Source: Prototheca cutis (Eukaryota > Chlorophyta > Trebouxiophyceae > Chlorellales > Chlorellaceae). Taken from it: a stretch of 64,000 nt of DNA. The notes under the pieces are model-generated. The model had not been told where the DNA came from. It did no database searches and saw only the letters and a list, made by a program, of their open reading frames with translations. Positions 36,903 to 48,215 of this stretch are shown here, piece after piece (positions within the stretch are counted from its first letter, which is position 1; every line of letters starts with the position of its first letter). Where the stretch lies: contig BCIH01000012.1 of the NCBI GenBank assembly GCA_002897115.2, forward strand, positions 397,334-461,333. Direction: 5' to 3'. The translations under genes were made by a program, and so were the position numbers.

Positions 36903-38197
36903 TGCGACTCGGATTGCACAGCAACCCGAAGATCCTAGAGCACGATCATCGGATACGCAATAAGCGAAGGCTCCCAAAACCTCACACCCGTGTGGGTGGC
37001 GGCCGCTCAGGGTCGCCGCCGTCGCCTCCGGTCGTGGCGTGTTCGTTCGTCGCACTCATGTCGCGTCTTGACGAGAAACCGATCTGCAGTGCATGAACGA
37101 CGAGAAACACCCGAGACGCTGGGTTTCTTCCTCAACTCCGACAATTTCGGAGCCAGGGTTTTGTTGCGGCCGATTCGTCCTGATCTCCCCCATCGCCGTT
37201 CCTTTTAGCGGGTGCCAATGTCTGACGTGCAACCAACCTGTGGCCTGCGGAGTGCTGGACCCCGAACCTTTTCGGATCCATCGGAAGCTGGGCAGCAGTA
37301 CATGATCGGTTGCACCCCTCGTTCTCTGTCCTTTTTGAAAAATACTTTCGACGGAACCAGGTGCTCATCAAAGCATTTGGGAATCCGGTCGCCGCTGTGG
37401 CATCCCCGGTCCATGGGGGCCGCCACATAAGCCGCAGCCGACGAGTCCAACAAAAGCCCACCGGGTCCGTTCTGACCAGATGCGTGTGCGATAGGAATTC
37501 CTGGTTGACCGTGGAAGATTTACTCGGTGTGTATGTGTGCACGCGGGAACAGAAAGCAGCGTGGGGGATGACCTTTGGCGTGGGGGGGCATCGTTCGCTC
37601 GGGCGGTGTGACGCCACCTCGGCAGTCGTTCCAGCAAACCTTGTCCGTTGCAAGCTCCTTCGGGATCGCCATTTCACGCACGTCCGCAGGCCGCGCGGGG
37701 CTGGATCCAAGGCCGTCCAAGGTCGGTGTGGCAGCTGAGCAGCTAAGCAGTAGCTCCCCCGCCGATTCTCAGGGAAGTCGGGGCGCACTTGACTACTTGT
37801 TATTGGGTAGGCCATGTGGTTGCATGTGATGACATCTTGGTGATCGATGCGACAGTCGTGCCTGGTTCGTGTGGATTACATGACTGCATGCTCTGTGGTG
37901 TGGATGCACGCTCGGGCGGTCTGACTTGGCGCGGAATGAGTTGCGGCATGGAAGCGGGCGAGCCACCCAGACCTGGAGAACCTGGGCGGTCAACTCTCAA
38001 GGACCACGAAAGTGCTGTCCATGTTCAGGGGTGGTACCACGTGGGCCCATGACGGGCTAAGATCCACGTGGCAGTTCTGCAACTGCCACATTGGTACCCG
38101 TGGGACGGCCCTGTAGGGGTCTGGATTAGGTTCCTGAAATCCCCGTCGATCCATGCGGGTGTGGGCATCCGACATCGGATGCCACTCTCCTCCCGCC
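36903..38197. other. Unassigned sequence upstream of the Fanzor gene
   Basis: Presumably the 5' flank and outer end of the Fanzor element. Words such as cgctcgggcggt recur at 37596 and 37911, hinting at internal repetition. No domain-bearing ORF and no terminal inverted repeat found by eye. Confidence 0.35.
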
Positions 38198-38938
38198 CTA
38201 CCGCATCAATCGCGAAATGCGCTGCGTCAGATTCGAGGACGCGTCATGAGCTCGCAGATCACCGGAAAATGACAAATATTTTTTGCAGCTCAATTGCATC
38301 ATCACCACCTTTACAAACCTCACCTGGAGATGGTAGTTGATGGTGCTCATGTTCTTCCCTTGCTTGGTCTGTGGGACATGCTCGAGCTCGGGCTGAGTCC
38401 AATGCACAGCCTCACCAGCCACAACATCTTCAATGCATCCCGTGTTTGTCCAAATTTGACGAATGCAGCAGTGTACATCACCAGTCATAAGGGATGAGCA
38501 GCACCCTGCGATCACCCACAACCCCCAGACCTGCTCTGGGAATCGAGGAGCATGGCCGGGGGGGTTCAGGCGACCCTTCCAACCCCCAACGGAACCACAC
38601 TATGGGCCTCTTCCCACATACCGCAGTAGAAGCACAGAGAACCATTGCCCTCCTGGCAGGCGCGCATTTGTCGTCCAAATCCGAGCCCGGGGCCTGTTGG
38701 GAATGGAACAACAGGCAATGCTCAGCATGCATGTACAGACTGGCAGTTCTCATGCACAGGGTGCTGCCACAAGAGAACACACGCGCTGTCTGGTGCCTGC
38801 CAGTCAAGCTCCCGGGGAGGCTAGGCCGCATACCGCGATGCAAGCCAGGTAAGCCCCCAGCTCCTCAAAGCACATGCCCGTCTTCGCCGTTAGCCGCTTG
38901 GGGTTCACCCGCATCGGCGTCCCCTTATCCTTGGCCAT
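38198..38938 (-). CDS. Small mitochondrial ribosomal subunit protein mS37 (CHCHD1/Mrp10 family, twin CX9C)
   Basis: Four tiny exons, 38938-38834, 38693-38622, 38368-38324 and 38221-38198, all phase 0, give 81 residues. The first CX9C pair is CFEELGAYLAC and the second CAPARRAMVLC; such pairs form two disulfides after Mia40-dependent import. The basic start MAKDKGTPMRVNPKRLTAKT and the end STINYHLQRISRLMR fit the mitoribosomal family, in which a C-terminal INYHLQR-like tail contacts rRNA. The last exon codes only eight codons including the stop. No individual ORF is long enough to stand out, so the gene is easily missed. It is divergent from NTAQ1. Confidence 0.88.
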
Positions 38939-39389
38939 CCCGCAAGTATGGAGGGATGCAGGCCGGGCGGAATGCAGGCTCCTGGTGAGCGTCGCCCGGG
39001 GTGTGCAGGAACGCTGCAGGGCCGGCCTTCGGGCACCAGGGATTGCTGCGCCTCACGCCTCGCAGCGGCCTCAAAGGCTCCTGGATTGTACACTTTGTCC
39101 GAGTTGTCGATACCTCGGACATGTTGCATGAGATTGCTCGGACGTTGGGTTCGGCACCCGAACCCGGCCCGTGTCCTTTGCATGGGGGTTTCCCAACGAG
39201 CTCAGGGCGCGAGCAGGCAGGCGTCTGATCTGGGGGATCTCCTCTCGAACCGAACCATGCGGACTGGGTGATCAGTCGTGAAGGGGATCCAGGTCAGCGC
39301 CGTAGGAACCGCTCCGATCCATCTTCCACTGTTATAATTTGGATTGCAATCTTCCAACATGGTGTGACGGGCCGAGGGAAGCTGCATTG
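38939..39389. promoter_or_regulatory. Divergent promoter region, mS37 (-) and NTAQ1 (+)
   Basis: 451 bp between start codons. A ttataattt word at about 39331-39339 lies some 50 bp before the NTAQ1 start and is a possible core element. A minus-strand open frame (39150-38950) is probably mS37 5' UTR. Confidence 0.4.
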
Positions 39390-40426
39390 ATGCCTGTGGA
39401 GAGGGCCAGTCTTGCCCAGCCGGCGTACGCCTCATGTTACTGCGAGGAGAACGTCTACCTGCTTGCACGTCAGTTGGAAGACAGTGGCGTAGATAGGAAG
39501 CACATTGCTGCCGTATTCATTACAAGCATCACAGCAGCTCCGAGAGTGCCGGTCTGGTGCCAGAGGAGCGCCTCTGGGCCGGAGGGCCTTGCCCTGTGGG
39601 ACTACCACGTGATCCTCCTCCTGCAGCGACCCCAACGTGGATCCCTCCTCGTCTACGACCTCGACTCGTCAGTGCCATTGGGTCGATACCTCCGCTTGTG
39701 ACTCTGCTGTCAGGGCCTGTGCCAGAACAGTGTGGGGTGGAGAAAGTCTGCCACGCCTGGCCTCGTGGCCGCATGTGCTGATGCTGGGCCTCGGCGGGGC
39801 ACAACCCCCGGGATCAGCCGAGTCATGAGCCACCTGTCTACTGCTAGGTTTACTGTGGTGACTGCACCCTGGTCAACCCAAGCTCTCGCCCTTGATCGGC
39901 GCAGGACCCTGCCCATCCCCTGTGACTGGGCGCACTACGTGAGGGAGGCGCTCCGCCCTGGCTTTCCCGTGCCGCCGCCCCTCGATTCCAGGCAAGCAGG
40001 CTTGCTACCTGGTTTAGAAAGCGGGCATTGCAAAGTGTGCATGTGCACCAGCATTTGTCCACAATGCGAGCAACATGCAATGCAGCCCATCTGTGCGCAC
40101 TGCGCTCCAAGCTCTGATGCACAGCTGCAGGCCACCCGCATTGTCGCTGCTGCAGAGCATTCCGCGTCGTGACGGCCCAGCATCTTCTGGGGCACTTCTC
40201 GTCAGACCGCTCGCACATGCGTCGCGAGGACGGCGAGGGGTGGCGGGTCCCCCCGCCACCGTGGCCCTGCATTGGACAGGGCACGCACAACACGCTGCCC
40301 GAGTACCTCAATCTGTGCAAGGACCTGGGCCCCGGCACGCGTGTCATTCGCGACTGGGACCTCGCAAACATGCCAGAAATCTTGCACACACTCCAAGAGG
40401 AATTCAATGCCACGTCGGTCCACTGA
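39390..40426 (+). CDS. NTAQ1: Protein N-terminal glutamine amidohydrolase (Nt-Gln amidase, WDYHV family)
   Basis: Converts N-terminal Gln to Glu, the first step of the Gln branch of the Arg/N-degron pathway. Exons 39390-39667, 39905-39991 and 40156-40426, total 211 residues (human NTAQ1 has 205). Catalytic Cys in SCYCEENVYLLARQL, catalytic His in the name-giving WDYHV, and Asp in VYDLDSTLPIPCDW. The last exon has AFRVVTAQHLLGHFSSDRSH and PPPPWPCIGQGTHN, the typical C-terminal blocks. Start ATG at 39390 precedes PVERASLAQPAYAS. The second intron begins GC (TTCCAG|GCAAGC), a textbook GC donor, required by phase. It converges on the large gene ending at 40964. Confidence 0.95.
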
Positions 40427-40963
40427 CGCACCCTAGTGGGTTGACCTGCGTGGTCCCTGNCAAAACCAGNGACCCCCTAATCCTGTGACCCCTCGCTGAG
40501 CACGTTGTCAAGGTGCACATCAACCAAACCACATTTGTCCGGCACATTTCTNTTGACAGGCNGGGACTCGGTGGAACAGAAAAAAATGCAGGCGGTACAT
40601 TGCGCTGGATACAAACAATCGCCACCAAAGACAGGCTGCTCGTATGGCGGTGTCGGCGGGTCGATCCAGGGTGTGAGCCAGCGGCACTTGTTCACAAGCT
40701 CGTGTGGCAGCATGTCACAGAATCGATGTCACAGGAGTGGGATGAGCAGAGTTGCGAGCTCTGGCAGCCGATTGGCCTGTTTCTTCGCCCGGGCCATCTT
40801 CCTGGGAGATCATGGTTCAGGGCAGAACGGGGAGTCTTGGCTGCTGGGACGTGGACCTGCATGGCGCTTTCTCCCTCCACACAACCCACAGTGCAACTGC
40901 TGTGCCGCATCCCCTAAAGATCAGAACCCCCCCCCTTCCCCCCGATATCCCTGCTCCGCCAAT

Positions 40964-43178
40964 TCAGACATGCCACAGCACTCGCCTTCGAATGGCCGCT
41001 TCCTCTTGGGCTGCCAGGTCCTGCACGGCAGCCACGCGCTGCCGCTGCTCGTGCTCCAGTTCCGATAGTGCGGTCGTGCACTCCTGCACATGGCGCGGGG
41101 TGTGCAAGGTCATTTATCATCGGGCATCGTTTGTCATGCTCATCGCGTCGAGCGCCGGCCCATGGTGCAGACAGGACTCCTCAAGAATAGAATGTCCCAG
41201 CGAGATCAAATATGTCCACCAGCCAGCAGCACCAGGCAGCCCCAAATAGCCCAGTCACGTACCGCGAGCACAGTCTTGGAACTTGCATGCAGTTCCCGGT
41301 ACTGCTCCCACATTCGTTGGCGTTGCAGCTGGTACCGCTCATGCGCCTCGGCCATGGCGTTGTACTGCGGACTTGGGAACATGGAGTGGTGATCTTGCCG
41401 CCTGGTATCCTTTCTGGACTGCCCGTCAAACAGAGGCAGTCCGGACGTTCCTCTCGACATGCTCATTTGCCTGGGATCCTGCTNAAGCAGTCAAACAATG
41501 AGTCACCTCGCTCAGACTCCCAACTTCCCTTGAACCACCTTTGTTTCCAGCTTGGCCTTCAGATTGGCCAAGGCCTTGTCTCTGCGATCCTCAATGGCCC
41601 TCAGAGCTGTGCGGCCCTGCTCCTGCACTGCCTCCATGCGCCTCGATGTAGCCTCCGACAGACCCTGAGGTGGTCAAGTTGCAAGTTGGGCGGCCCGCAT
41701 GTAGTGCAGGACAAGACTGGGCACGCCATAGTGCACACCACACTTACGGCAGCCACGGCTTCCGCACCTTGAGCAGGGTGGCCTGCTTCTTTGCGACCCC
41801 AGTGCGCCTGCGCTGCAGGATTCNAGACACCAAGCTTTGCAGNTGTGCCAAGCCGGCGTCGTCGCCGTCGCTGCGAGGGTGAGATGTGTTGTGACGGGGG
41901 AGTGAGTGGCTTGCCAAGGGACAGGGTCGTGCCAAGTCACGCCGCTCGAGCAGGGGACCACAGTATCCTCCACAGATCAGCAAACTCGGACCTCTCTGTG
42001 GCTGCATCGGAGGAGCCTCCACTGGCCACCGANGCCCGNCGATTGGCCTTCTTCCGGCTGACCAGGTGGTGAAGGATGCTGTCAACCCCTGGGCAGGTGC
42101 CCATGTCGTCATCGCTTTCCTCCCCAATTCCCAGCTCCAGGCCCCGCTTCGCAGGCGTAAATTGAAGAAGTTTTCTGACTGGACTGNTGGCTTCCTTGCC
42201 TGGCAGGTCCAGGGCTGCGGGGAGAACCTCCAGATCGAACGGCTGCTGCGCCATCGCTGGACCCAAGTTCGTGGCAGGAGAGGGCTCGAGCGTCGCCGGG
42301 GCAGCCACAGGCAGCGCACCCTGGCGCTGGGAGTCTGGCAACGTTTCTGCGGGGTGTGCAAGAGAAACAATGTTTGCAGAATGAATGATCACTNGACCCA
42401 TGTGACACCCAGATGTCAGCAGCCACACTCAAATGCACTGCCATGCAAACATACCTTGAGGATTCAGCAGCTTGGGTGGTCCAGGGAGTGGNGTGATGAT
42501 GGTGCCGTGCTGCCCTGCGTCATGCCCGGCGGTTTTCCCCTTGGAAGGGTCTGCAAGCAAGGGGTTCACAAGGACATGCTGAGTTTCCAGGTTGCCGTCT
42601 GCAGCACAAAGTCAGTGCTTTCCTACCATCAGGGGAAACACCCCACAAGGGCAACCCAAAGATCGCTCAGCCCAAGCCTCCTTGAGATCGCGGCAGTGAT
42701 CTCCATGGATGAGCCCCTCGAATGTTCAATGCAGTGACAGACCTTTGCTGAGGGATGTTCCACGCCGGGTGTTGTCTTTGCGAGGAGGTTGGCTTGGCTG
42801 GTGCCGGGCTAGTGGAGCGTCAGGCTTGCCATGGGTGGGGGTCGCCGTCGGTGTGATAGTGGCTTGGTATGGCTGGACTGGGGCTGGCACAGCATTGCCC
42901 ATCACTTGGTCAGCGTCTGGANCAGCAGCCAAGGCCATCCGAATCCTCGTCGGGAGATCGTTTGGCTTGGCAGCTGGTGCCTGACGAGCAGCAGCCTCAC
43001 CCTTATTTCCGGTGGTGATTGGCAGCCTGTCAACCCCGGCCCTGAGACAGGGTTCTTGCTCAACGCTCAGAATCACGTTCAGTTCCTCAGCCTCATCGAT
43101 TTCCTGCAAGTGCTTGGACGGGTCTTCACGTTTATTGTGAGACAAGGACAGTCGATTCCAATGACCAAACATGACCAT

Positions 43179-43226
<48 letters not shown>

Positions 43227-46200
43227 GTATGCTTCTGTCAGCTTAGGCAGCACGATCGGATGATCCCCTGATGACACGCACTGCAAACCAACGTAAACAT
43301 TCTTCTCACCCGTGCTGCCGCGGCGCGTTGCTTGCTGGCTCTCGGTGGCTGCCGGCGTGACTGGATGGGTAAGGGCGCCTGTGGTGAGAGGGGTATAGAC
43401 GTGCTGCTGACAACGGCATGCAGGCGCCTCTGCGTTTGATCTCTCAGCGCGGCAGCACGCTCTCAGACATTGGACATCATCCCAAAGTCTGACCTTGAGT
43501 GGGGCCCCGTCCTTTGCCTTCGATGCAGCCTTGCGGCCTCTGACATTGTCAGCTTTCTTTGCGTCACCTGTCTTGTTCTTGCCAGCGTTCACGTCCAGTG
43601 ACCTGTTGTCCTTTCCGTCGGGTTGAGGCTTTGTGACGGCAGCATTCGTGGCCACCGCCTTTGGAGGGTTCTTTGCCTGTTCCGCCTTAGCCTGATGCCG
43701 CATGGCCATCAGCGGAGACAGCTTGCGTCGATGAGACTGCATGTCGCGGGGGGAACTGAACAAGTCTGACCCACAAACTCATCACCTCGCCGAATTCGGA
43801 AACTTCACATGCGTGGGGATCAAGCATGGCATGTTTATGATTTGATGCCGAAAGGCACCCAGAAGCCACAGCTGGTTCACCTGGGATGCAAGGGGATTGC
43901 CAGGCTCCACAGTCGACGGCGTCTCTCTGCGAGGTCGGTCCTTGTAGCCGGTCAGGGGAGTCTGTTGAGCTGCAGGCTCGGTCAAGGCTCTTGGTGCTGT
44001 ACGAGGCAGGAGACCAGGTGGAATGGTCATGCACANTGTCCGTGACAGCACAGAAGCATGACACAGATGGCCGCTGCCAATAATGTCGTTCACTGCCCTC
44101 GTCCACGCACCCGGCGAGATGACTACTGGCGCATCCTTGTCTCGTGGGGCTGGTGCAGACGGCTTGGTGCTAGCTGGCTGCTGTGCCCTTGACNTGGCNC
44201 TGTTGTGAGTGCCTCGCTCAACTGGGAGCTCAGGAGATGGCCCGGCATCCGTAGGCGAGCCGCCTGTGGATGATTGGGGAAAGAAAGAATGTTCAGAGGA
44301 GTGGGCGCCCGAGTGGTTCCTTGCTGCGTTGCGGTCAGCAAATGCGCCGACCCTAACGGAATCCGTGCATATCGCGACTCTGACCTGAGAATGTGTCCTC
44401 CTGGATGGGGTCCAGGGCTTGAAGGACAGGCAAGGCTGCAGGTGCTTTCCGTCCTGGCCATTCAGGGAGTACAGGAAGGGGTTTGAATGTGGTGCGACAT
44501 GCACCATGCATTCCAGATGTGCGATAAGCAACGGCTCATTGGAACCAGCTTGGGCAAACCTGCTTCCTCAGAACCTGCAGCGCACCCTGGCACGAATCAT
44601 GCGCAAACAGACATACCAGCATTGGACTGCTCGGCGTCAACCTCAGCCCCAGGGTCCTCCTGGCTCGGAGGGCAGCACGCAGTGCTCTGGGTGCGGGAGT
44701 GGCAGCCTGGGTTTGTGTGTCTGCCCTGGTACCCGATGCTTCCAGTGCCGCCTGCCAGCAGTGCCGAGCACGAACCCTGGGCCTTGCTGGCCGCAGCACC
44801 CATGCTCTCTTGCGCCGGCAGCGATGGTGCCAAGGGGAGCTTCCGGTACATTGTCATGCCCCTGTGTGGGTGTGGTGGACATGCCAGGCATGGGCTGCAG
44901 TGCACCCGAGGTCGCACATGGGGCCAGTTCCCAGCTGCAAACAAGTGACACAGGCCCCATCCATTTGCGTCAGGTGGATCAATGATGCCCAGGGACCCAG
45001 GGGCCACATCGATGACTTACCATGAGACCTTCTTAGGTAGTTGCGAACTGTCTGCTGCAGGCGACCCAAGTCTGGCCACAGGTCCTTCCTGCAACATCCA
45101 ACAGCAGCAGCATTGTCCAAGGTGAAACGCAACATCAAGCGATAAGCACAACATCATCTGCTGCAATGTTTGGCCCTGGTTCATCAGGATGAAAGCACGG
45201 CAAACTCAGTCAACAGACCTGTGCCGGGAACAGTCCCAAAGAGGCCAAAGCCGCTGCAATCTTGGGAGATGCCTTTTGCAGTGTGGCCATGAAGCGAGCA
45301 GGCAGCCAAACAGTGAGTGTGCGGGTGTCCTTCCTGCAACGGGCGTGCCCATCAGATTCATGAACATACAGAATGCCCGTTTGACAGACGGGGCATGCAG
45401 ACCAACCTTGCATGGAAACAACACATGCCATACATTACTCTGAGGACTCACGTGTGGCCTTGTATGGCATTGGCTGTGGCCTGCAAATCCGCGAGGCTTG
45501 GAGGCACATTCTTCAGAACGACACTCAGCTTGCAGCTGCCATTGTCCTTGGACCATTGCATGGAGTGGACATCACCTGCATCACCAGGGCAGAGGCTTGG
45601 GTGCTGATTCTGACCTGATTGGTCACCAGTGGAACCTTCCTCAAGCACCAGCGTGGACAGGCTGGCTGCTGCACCCCGACCTTCCACATACTGTAATGAA
45701 TGTCCACGATGTCCACCGTCCCATCCTGAGTGCCCTTGCTTCCCGGTGCTGGGCATGATATGCTGCATGTTTGGATCGTATCATGGGGCTGTCAGATTCT
45801 TGCGGCGTTTGCTTCTCGGAGTCCCAGCTCCGCATCAATTGACCGGCAGAGCCAGGTTGGCAGAGCGTTGCGTGTCCCACCACAGACCTGATGTGCTTGA
45901 GACCAATGTCAGTCCATGTTTCCCCCAGGTTTAAACTGCCGAATGTAATGGCTGAGGCTCTGACTGCATGCAGCCTGCAGTGGTTGGGAATAGGCGTCCG
46001 CCATTGGGGCAACCGCAGCCTTGATTCCCATTGTATCTCCCGCACCAGATTTGGTAAACACGCCGAGAGACACCAGCCTGCCCATGCACAGGCTGGCCCA
46101 TGGCCAAACAACGCACCTCCTCGACGAAGGCGGGAGCATTGCCAGGCAGGTCAGTAAAAGGCGGCGCAGTTCGTGGGGAAGGTGGATGGACCCAGCTGGC

Positions 46201-47664
46201 TTCTCTGCCAACGCCTGAAAGNTTTTCTGAATGGTTTGAGGCAGTGCCTGCATGGAGGAGGGAGCTTGACCGTGTCGCCTTGAATGTGTTGTCTTGAACT
46301 GGAAACAGCATGCCTCCATGCCTGAGTGCCAAAGCTGCAGCTTGCAGGCCATCCATCAGAAAATGTCCATGGTGGTCCCACCTCCAGGCACTGGGCGTCG
46401 CTCCTGATGCAGCGGTAGATCACCTCCAGAATCTCCAGCTGCGCCACGGTGAGACAAAAGGCCGATCGGTCCATGGCCGCCAGCACAGCGACAGACACGG
46501 CTGCCAGCAGAAGTACACCACAGCGTGCACACCACCTATCGACACCAAGGCCTCACCTGAGCTGCTGAATCGGCGACCGTGCTGATGGCCGTGCGGTACA
46601 GGGCAGCCAGGCTACCCCTGTCTTCTACAAACACTGCGGTGCCAGCAGCGTTTCCCAGCACAAAGTCCACAAGCAGCGAGGCAATGTCCCGATGGAGGTA
46701 CTCACCAGGCCTGCGGGTCGATCGCGGGACACGTCAGTCCGAGCACGCACCGTGCGCATCCAAGTCACACGGTTTTTATGCCTGGCAAACCAGCATGGAC
46801 TTTCCGAATAATCACAGAACGTACGTTGCTTTGATGAAGAGTTGAGTGGCGACAGGGATGAGAATGGATGCCAGCTCGTGCGCGAGAGGCACTGACTGGG
46901 TGCCTGCTTGGAGAATGTGGTTTGATGGAGCTCAGAGCGCTTGCTGCGCGAGCACACAGATTCCACGGTCACACGTGAGGCAAACAACTGCACACCTGTC
47001 TTTCTCTCCACAAGTCCAAGCTGGGACAGCAGGAGAAGGATGTCGCTCACATGCTCCTGGTTCTGCAGGTTGTGGTGCGCACACGTTTTCAGAATGCGAA
47101 TGCAACCATGTCTCGACATGTGCTGTGCCACAGAGAACAGCCTCCTGACAGCTCCACCAACCTGACGTTCAATGCATGGAACTATCTCCTTCAGCATCTC
47201 GCAGAGAGCGTGCGCAGCCGCTGTGGCAGGTTCTGTCAATGTCGCGTCTTGGGCCCTGGGTGTGGTGCCGAGAGGTGGGACAGGCGAGGATTATTACCCG
47301 ATGGTTTCCCAATCGTGTCCGTGGAGCGCTGTTGGCCCAGGAGGACACACCACCGTACACACCTAATGCTGCCTCCACAAAAGGTGCACAGTTCTGAGAC
47401 CATCTGCAGCCGCTCGTGAAGGCTCTTTTCCACGCGAGTCGCCTGCGATGCGAGAGATGGACGGAGAGATGTGGAATCCTAGGCTCGATGTCTGGTAGTG
47501 ATCGGGGTTTCCCTGTTGTTAGCCAGCATGTCCCATGTGACAACCACACTCGAGCAGGCGCATCATACCTCTGGAATCTTGCTCAGCACAAGAGACACTT
47601 CTAGGGGTCTGCCATTCCCCAACCGAGCCGAAGCGGGGGGCCCCGCTTCGCCATCGTCAGCCAT
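40964..47664 (-). CDS. Large many-exon protein of unknown function: helical N-terminal half, disordered middle, coiled-coil C-terminus
   Basis: Not recognised. Start MADDGEAGPPASARLGNGRP (exon 47664-47569, donor CCAGAG|GTATGA), next exon ATRVEKSLHERLQMVSELCT. Clear minus-strand exons follow: AHALCEMLKEIVPCIERQ, AAMDRSAFCLTVAQLEIL, ALPQTIQKXFQALAEKPAGS, RFMATLQKASPKIAAALASL, KDLWPDLGRLQQTVRNYL. They are amphipathic helices in an ARM/HEAT-like style. From about 44300 to 42400 the text is Lys/Pro/Ser-rich (RKAASKAKDGAPLK; LQFTPAKRGLELG). The last exons are coiled coil: RRMEAVQEQGRTALRAIEDR, HERYQLQRQRMWEQYREL, and ECTTALSELEHEQRQRVAAV ending at TGA 40964. The order helical repeats, disordered linker, C-terminal coiled coil resembles meiotic axis proteins (SYCP2/ASY3-like), but this is only a guess. 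Exon joins are incomplete, and two genes rather than one is possible. Confidence 0.55.
43176..43229. repeat. (AT)n/(TATA) microsatellite
   Basis: An almost pure AT dinucleotide run within an intron of the large minus-strand gene. Confidence 0.95.
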
Positions 47665-48215
47665 GGCTCGCGGGCGGAACTGAGCACCAAAGTCGATGCC
47701 TGCGGGAACGAGGTCAAAAAGGCATGACGCACACTTAAAATACTTATAATGACATTATAATGCTGTTACAATAGATACATGTCACATCGGACAAGACTGG
47801 ACGGAGTTCCCTGCCTCACGATCGCCAGTACAGGTGTGCAGCTTCGGGAGACGCCAGACAAGGTATTGGATGCGAGCTTGTCCAGGTCAGAGCATCAAGC
47901 GAATCTTTGTCGGTTAATATTATGCATTTCCGTCTACAGAAATGAGATCATGGGATCCTCTGCTTTGTAGATGTTTGCTACGCGAACCACGGTCCGCCTG
48001 ATGTCGCTTTTGCGAATCGCCCTGTTTCCTGCTTTCCCGCCGCGTCTCGTCGGTTTACAGATCTCTACTGAGGAGGCCTGCAAAACTTGTGCACCATGGC
48101 AACCAGCGCACAATGCAGCACTCAGATGAGCCAGGACTTTATTTTTGCGATCGAGGGGACAAGTTATTGGAGTACAGTGTGATCGATCGGAGTACAATAT
48201 GATCGCGATGGCTTT
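47665..48215. other. Intergenic, AT-rich
   Basis: Upstream of the large unknown gene and downstream of the mannanase gene. AT-rich words (aaaatacttataatgacattataatg, split over 47735-47760) may be the core promoter of the large gene, about 75-100 bp before its start. Confidence 0.4.

Noticed and set aside
37132..37815. 227-codon minus-strand ORF upstream of the Fanzor gene
   Set aside because: No recognisable domain, amino-acid composition of noncoding DNA, and it overlaps equally long ORFs in other frames.
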